Position numbers and translations under genes: made by a program
NCBI GenBank assembly: GCA_016934605.1
Contig: JAFGSO010000539.1
Span: 1-8,591 of the forward strand
Origin: Calditrichota bacterium
GTDB taxonomy: Bacteria > Calditrichota > Calditrichia > RBG-13-44-9
Direction of reading: 5' to 3'
Length of the DNA: 8,591 bases
Shown: positions 6,229 to 8,591 of the stretch, in pieces
Layout: every line of letters begins with the position of its first letter
Position numbering within the stretch: the stretch's first letter is position 1
Notes under the pieces: model-generated
The model's input: the letters and a program-made list of their open reading frames with translations, nothing else
Databases searched by the model: none
Told to the model about the DNA's origin: nothing

Positions 6229-8346
6229 TTATACAGCAAGATCCGAAGCCTGTTTCATTACCTCCTCCTGTTTCCGAGAGGTGGTATATCCGAGAAACAT
6301 TTCCACAAAAACGAAAAAAATAGCAGAACCCAGAAAAAATTTCCATAATTCCCGTCCAAACCGGCTCTTTCTGATCTCAGTAGCTAAATTTTCATGATTA
6401 TCTACCCAATAGAAAACCGGGAAAGCCTTTTTCAGATCTCCATCATCCAAATATTCCTGCACGGATTCCGATGCGGAATGATTTACAGAATAATATGCTA
6501 TGGTTTTATCTGACAGGAGAACTTCATAATTTCCCAATTCATAATTATCTTCAATCTGAATCACCACGTCCGATCCGCGGAAATCAGGAACAATTTTTTC
6601 CTCCTGGCCAGAAGGTTTTCTGAGACTGAACCTATATGGCGGATTAACATTGCGGAATACTTCACGATATAAATCCCCTACCTGAAGTTGAATCCGCCGA
6701 TCTAAATTTTGGGTCACTGAATAATACAGAATCCGGTAGGTCAGTGGAACAATAAATCCGCGGATCAGAATATTTGTCCACTCGGGATTCAGGGCAGATG
6801 CCAGTAAAAAAACAGGTGCATCCGCTTTCTGATTCTGCAGCAAAAGAATATCTCCATTTTGAAAACGAATAACAGATTGACTTAAATGTGAAGGATTAAT
6901 TTTGTAGTAGGATCGGAAAATGATGGGATTCAATTCCCTCCGTTCCCGAAAAAGTCCCTCAAACAGAGGATGATTCCAGTCCACTTCTCCCAGTGAAACA
7001 AATTGTTCAGAATCATCGGGATTTCCAATGCGGTCTGTTACCATACCCAGATTCAGTTCTTCTAATAGACGATTCATGCCGGAGAGAGAAAGATTTGTTC
7101 CCGGAATAATCAGGATGCTATAGCCATTACGATGATACTGAACCAGGCGGTTCACCAGGTTTACCGGAAAGTCATTTATGCCTTCCAGGATTACCACCTG
7201 ATATTGAAAAAAATTCAATGTTGTCCAATCCTCAAGAGAAACCTTTTCATATTTGAAGATGTTTTTATCAAGTGCCGGTTTTAAAATAGTCGGTATCATA
7301 GAATTATATCCCGGCTCAGGTACAAAATGGAGAACATTTACCTGCTCAGGTACATAAAAATTAAAATAATACCGGTTATCCTCCAGAAGAGCATCATTTT
7401 CACATTCCACAAAGCCGGATACTTTGCCCGAATTCTGAATCTGTGTATCAAAACTGACCAGTCTGGTTTCATCCGGCGGAATACTGAGATTATTCTGAGC
7501 CATCCTTTCGCCGTTAATTACAAGAGAAACAATGGAATTCAGATGAGTTTCTGTATTCTGATTTTTTAGAACAGCATCCAGACGCAGAGGAGTATTTTTT
7601 TCGATTAGCTTATTTACAATTTTTGCTGAATCAATAGAAACATTTTTATCATCCTCATGAAAAACCGGGAGGAAAAATATCTTAACGCGATCGGACAGTG
7701 AGTTACCAATCTGGCTGAAGGAGTTTAGATCAATCCCGTTTTTCTGAAAATCCGAGATATAATATATCTCTTTTCCGGATAAATCAGATTTTTCCAGAAT
7801 ATCCAGAGCTTTCCACGAAGTCAGAATCAGATTTCCCCTGAGTGTAGTTGGCTGAATGTTTTTGGCGATTTTCTGCCACAGATCGCTGGAATAATATTCC
7901 CGTTCAGCCAGAATATGGTCGGGTTCCGTGCCCAGAATAACTGAAATTCTATCGCCGGTTTGAAAGTGTATTTCCAGTTGAAACCACCACTGCCGGACAT
8001 CCTCCAGCAGATTACCGGTAAGTTCCAGGCTGTTTAAGGACATACTGTTATCGATTATGATAACAGCTTCCGAAGCAGAGCGACCTGAGATAATGCCGGC
8101 CTGACTGGTAACGGTAGGTCGGGAAAAAGTTAAGACCAGAAGCAAAATAATCAAAGTCCTCACAATGAGCAGCAAAATTTGTCGAATTCTGAGCCGCCTC
8201 ATCTCTTTTTTCACCATCTCCTTCAAAAAATGAATGCTGCTGAATTCAATTTCCCTGTATTTTCGGCGATTAAGCAGATGAATGATCAGAGGAATGATTG
8301 CTGCGGACAAACCCAACAGAACAGCAGGATTTAAAAACTGAAACAT
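6229..8346 (-). CDS. BatA-like membrane protein with N-terminal aerotolerance domain, VWA domain and GATase-like domain
   Basis: A 705-residue inner-membrane protein of the BatA-like family, common in FCB and planctomycete lineages. It opens with the characteristic segment FLNPAVLLGLSAAIIPLIIH and RRKYREIEFSS (TM1 about 7-25, then a short cytosolic loop), and a second membrane helix at about 56-74. A VWA domain starts at 94 with the MIDAS motif DxSxS intact (Asp99, Ser101, Ser103) and continues to YYISDFQ, where Asp199 is the likely later MIDAS aspartate. The position where many relatives have Thr after Gly appears to be Asn172, so metal binding may be altered. Residues 240-335 look like an Ig-like strand region. 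Residues 380-540 look like the glutamine-amidotransferase-like fold of these proteins, with HPLFEGLF at 459-466. A last membrane helix lies at about 670-687. The molecular role is not established. GGAG lies 4 nt before the ATG. It heads the leftward cluster, without the MoxR ATPase and DUF58 genes that often accompany the family, at least on this side. Confidence 0.87.
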   Translation of the reverse strand: MFQFLNPAVLLGLSAAIIPLIIHLLNRRKYREIEFSSIHFLKEMVKKEMRRLRIRQILLLIVRTLIILLLVLTFSRPTVTSQAGIISGRSASEAVIIIDNSMSLNSLELTGNLLEDVRQWWFQLEIHFQTGDRISVILGTEPDHILAEREYYSSDLWQKIAKNIQPTTLRGNLILTSWKALDILEKSDLSGKEIYYISDFQKNGIDLNSFSQIGNSLSDRVKIFFLPVFHEDDKNVSIDSAKIVNKLIEKNTPLRLDAVLKNQNTETHLNSIVSLVINGERMAQNNLSIPPDETRLVSFDTQIQNSGKVSGFVECENDALLEDNRYYFNFYVPEQVNVLHFVPEPGYNSMIPTILKPALDKNIFKYEKVSLEDWTTLNFFQYQVVILEGINDFPVNLVNRLVQYHRNGYSILIIPGTNLSLSGMNRLLEELNLGMVTDRIGNPDDSEQFVSLGEVDWNHPLFEGLFRERRELNPIIFRSYYKINPSHLSQSVIRFQNGDILLLQNQKADAPVFLLASALNPEWTNILIRGFIVPLTYRILYYSVTQNLDRRIQLQVGDLYREVFRNVNPPYRFSLRKPSGQEEKIVPDFRGSDVVIQIEDNYELGNYEVLLSDKTIAYYSVNHSASESVQEYLDDGDLKKAFPVFYWVDNHENLATEIRKSRFGRELWKFFLGSAIFFVFVEMFLGYTTSRKQEEVMKQASDLAV

Positions 8347-8350
8347 GAAT

Positions 8351-8354
8351 CTCC
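8351..8354 (-). promoter_or_regulatory. Shine-Dalgarno of the BatA-like gene
   Basis: The minus strand reads GGAG, 4 nt before the ATG at 8346. The spacing is short but acceptable, and no other in-frame ATG upstream has a better site, so this start is preferred. Confidence 0.55.
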
Positions 8355-8383
8355 AATTAACAGTGCGATTCTGTCCTAAATAA

Positions 8384-8412
8384 AATATATTCTATACTTA
8401 AATCAACTTAAA
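8384..8412 (-). promoter_or_regulatory. Candidate promoter for the leftward five-gene cluster
   Basis: On the minus strand TTTAAG (8407-8412) and TATATT (8384-8389) are separated by 17 bp. The -10 matches the sigma-70 consensus at five of six positions and the -35 only at three of six. Transcription would begin near 8377, leaving an untranslated leader of about 30 nt. The region is AT-rich, so chance matches are likely, and the lineage may use a different consensus. Confidence 0.25.
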
Positions 8413-8413
8413 T
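8396..8413. repeat. 8-bp direct repeat ACTTAAAT at 10-bp pitch
   Basis: Two exact copies of ACTTAAAT lie at 8396-8403 and 8406-8413, separated by CA. The pitch of about one helical turn places both copies on the same DNA face. They overlap the candidate -35 and spacer of the leftward cluster, as a direct-repeat operator would. The copies are AT-rich and only two in number, so chance is not excluded. Confidence 0.4.
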
Positions 8414-8422
8414 TTACAGAAT

Positions 8423-8441
8423 ATGTTTCACCGGGAAACAT
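8423..8441. repeat. Perfect 7-bp palindrome with 5-nt centre, parS-like
   Basis: ATGTTTC (8423-8429) and GAAACAT (8435-8441) are exact reverse complements around ACCGG. The arms equal those of the bacterial parS site (TGTTTCACGTGAAACA), but the centre is 5 nt rather than 4 and reads ACCGG rather than ACGT. No T-run follows on either strand, so a terminator is unlikely. It lies about 80 bp upstream of the BatA-like start and could be a dimeric repressor operator or a degenerate parS. Confidence 0.6.
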
Positions 8442-8484
8442 TAGGTTTGTGAAAAATTCGGTTGATTGAGCAGTCGTTTTATAA

Positions 8485-8523
8485 TTAGGGGAATAAAATA
8501 ATTATTTATAATTATTCCCTTAG
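8485..8523. repeat. 12-bp imperfect inverted repeat with AT-only loop
   Basis: TTAGGGGAATAA (8485-8496) can pair with TTATTCCCTTAG (8512-8523) over 12 positions, eight of them exact from the loop outward and two later ones G:T wobbles. The 15-nt loop is made only of A and T and itself contains self-complementary ATAATTAT units. The repeat sits between divergent genes, neither of which needs a terminator here, and its right arm touches the candidate -35 of the rightward gene. An operator is therefore the simpler reading. Confidence 0.5.
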
Positions 8524-8548
8524 CTCCTAAAATCTTTTTAAATATAGT
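8520..8548 (+). promoter_or_regulatory. Candidate promoter of the rightward gene at the edge
   Basis: TTAGCT (8520-8525) and TATAGT (8543-8548) are separated by 17 bp. The -10 matches the sigma-70 consensus at five of six positions, the -35 weakly. The start point would be near 8555, about 20 nt before the ATG. It is overlapped on its left by the right arm of the 12-bp inverted repeat. Confidence 0.3.
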
Positions 8549-8575
8549 TATTCAAAAAATATTTATAGAGGTAAT

Positions 8576-8591
8576 ATGTTTAGTGCTGTCT
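8576..8591 (+). CDS. Start of a rightward gene cut by the window edge
   Basis: An ATG at 8576 is preceded by AGAGG (8567-8571) at 4-nt spacing and a candidate -10 about 30 bp upstream. The visible codons read Met-Phe-Ser-Ala-Val. Too little is present to recognise the product, and a chance ATG is possible. The ribosome-binding-like sequence and the divergent layout make a real gene start more likely than not. Confidence 0.45.

Larger units (their letters stand above)
8347..8575. other. AT-rich divergent intergenic region
   Basis: This 229-bp stretch separates the leftward BatA-like gene from a rightward gene entering at the right edge. I find no convincing ORF in it and no tRNA or other recognisable RNA gene. 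Its content is the direct repeat, the parS-like palindrome, the long inverted repeat and the two candidate promoters listed separately. Base composition is clearly more AT-rich than the flanking coding sequence. Confidence 0.6.

Noticed and set aside
8448..8556. Possible replication origin, because of DnaA-box-like words TTTTTCACA (minus strand, 8448-8456) and TTATTCAAA (8548-8556) near the parS-like palindrome and AT-rich DNA
   Set aside because: Each word has one mismatch to TTATNCACA, only two are present in AT-rich DNA, and no origin-linked gene (dnaA, dnaN, gidA, parAB) is identifiable in the window.
1..8591. CRISPR array, insertion sequence, prophage, defence system or tRNA/rRNA gene
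   Set aside because: No spaced repeat array, transposase, integrase, terminal inverted repeats, nuclease/helicase defence genes or recognisable structural RNA sequence was found on either strand.

Overview
The window is a stretch of bacterial chromosome, moderately AT-rich and densely coding, with no sign of mobile DNA. The FCB group (Bacteroidetes/Ignavibacteria/Calditrichota/Marinimicrobia-type lineages) is the best guess for the source. The reasons are a BatA-type membrane protein with an N-terminal 'aerotolerance regulator' segment, an exported Reg_prop-style beta-propeller with a possible Ala/Gln signal-peptide junction, and a FadN-type HAD/crotonase fusion. This placement is inference from protein style, not from a marker gene.

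Layout. Positions 1-1959 on the + strand hold the 3' part of a FadN-type bifunctional 3-hydroxyacyl-CoA dehydrogenase/enoyl-CoA hydratase; its NAD-binding N-terminus lies off the left edge. An 85-bp convergent gap follows. Then five genes run leftward from 8346 to 2045, listed here in transcription order: a BatA-like membrane protein with a VWA domain; the ribosome-associated GTPase HflX; a YjbQ/UPF0047 protein; an exported beta-propeller protein; and a Sir2 family NAD-dependent deacylase. Junctions in that order are a 40-bp gap, a 4-bp ATGA overlap, a 29-bp gap and a 48-bp gap, so a single transcript is plausible. The hflX/yjbQ pair looks translationally coupled, with a strong Shine-Dalgarno inside the end of hflX.

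The right end (8347-8575) is an AT-rich divergent intergenic region. It holds an 8-bp direct repeat at 10-bp pitch in the candidate promoter of the leftward operon, a palindrome resembling parS but with one extra central base, and a 12-bp imperfect inverted repeat overlapping the candidate promoter of a rightward gene. Only the first codons of that gene (from 8576) are in view.

Functionally the genes form a mixed housekeeping group: fatty-acid beta-oxidation, protein deacylation, ribosome rescue/stress GTPase, and envelope proteins. I see no clear new defence, mobile or biosynthetic system. The points most worth a second look are the exported propeller with about ten blade-like motifs and no output domain, and the organised repeats in the divergent regulatory region.
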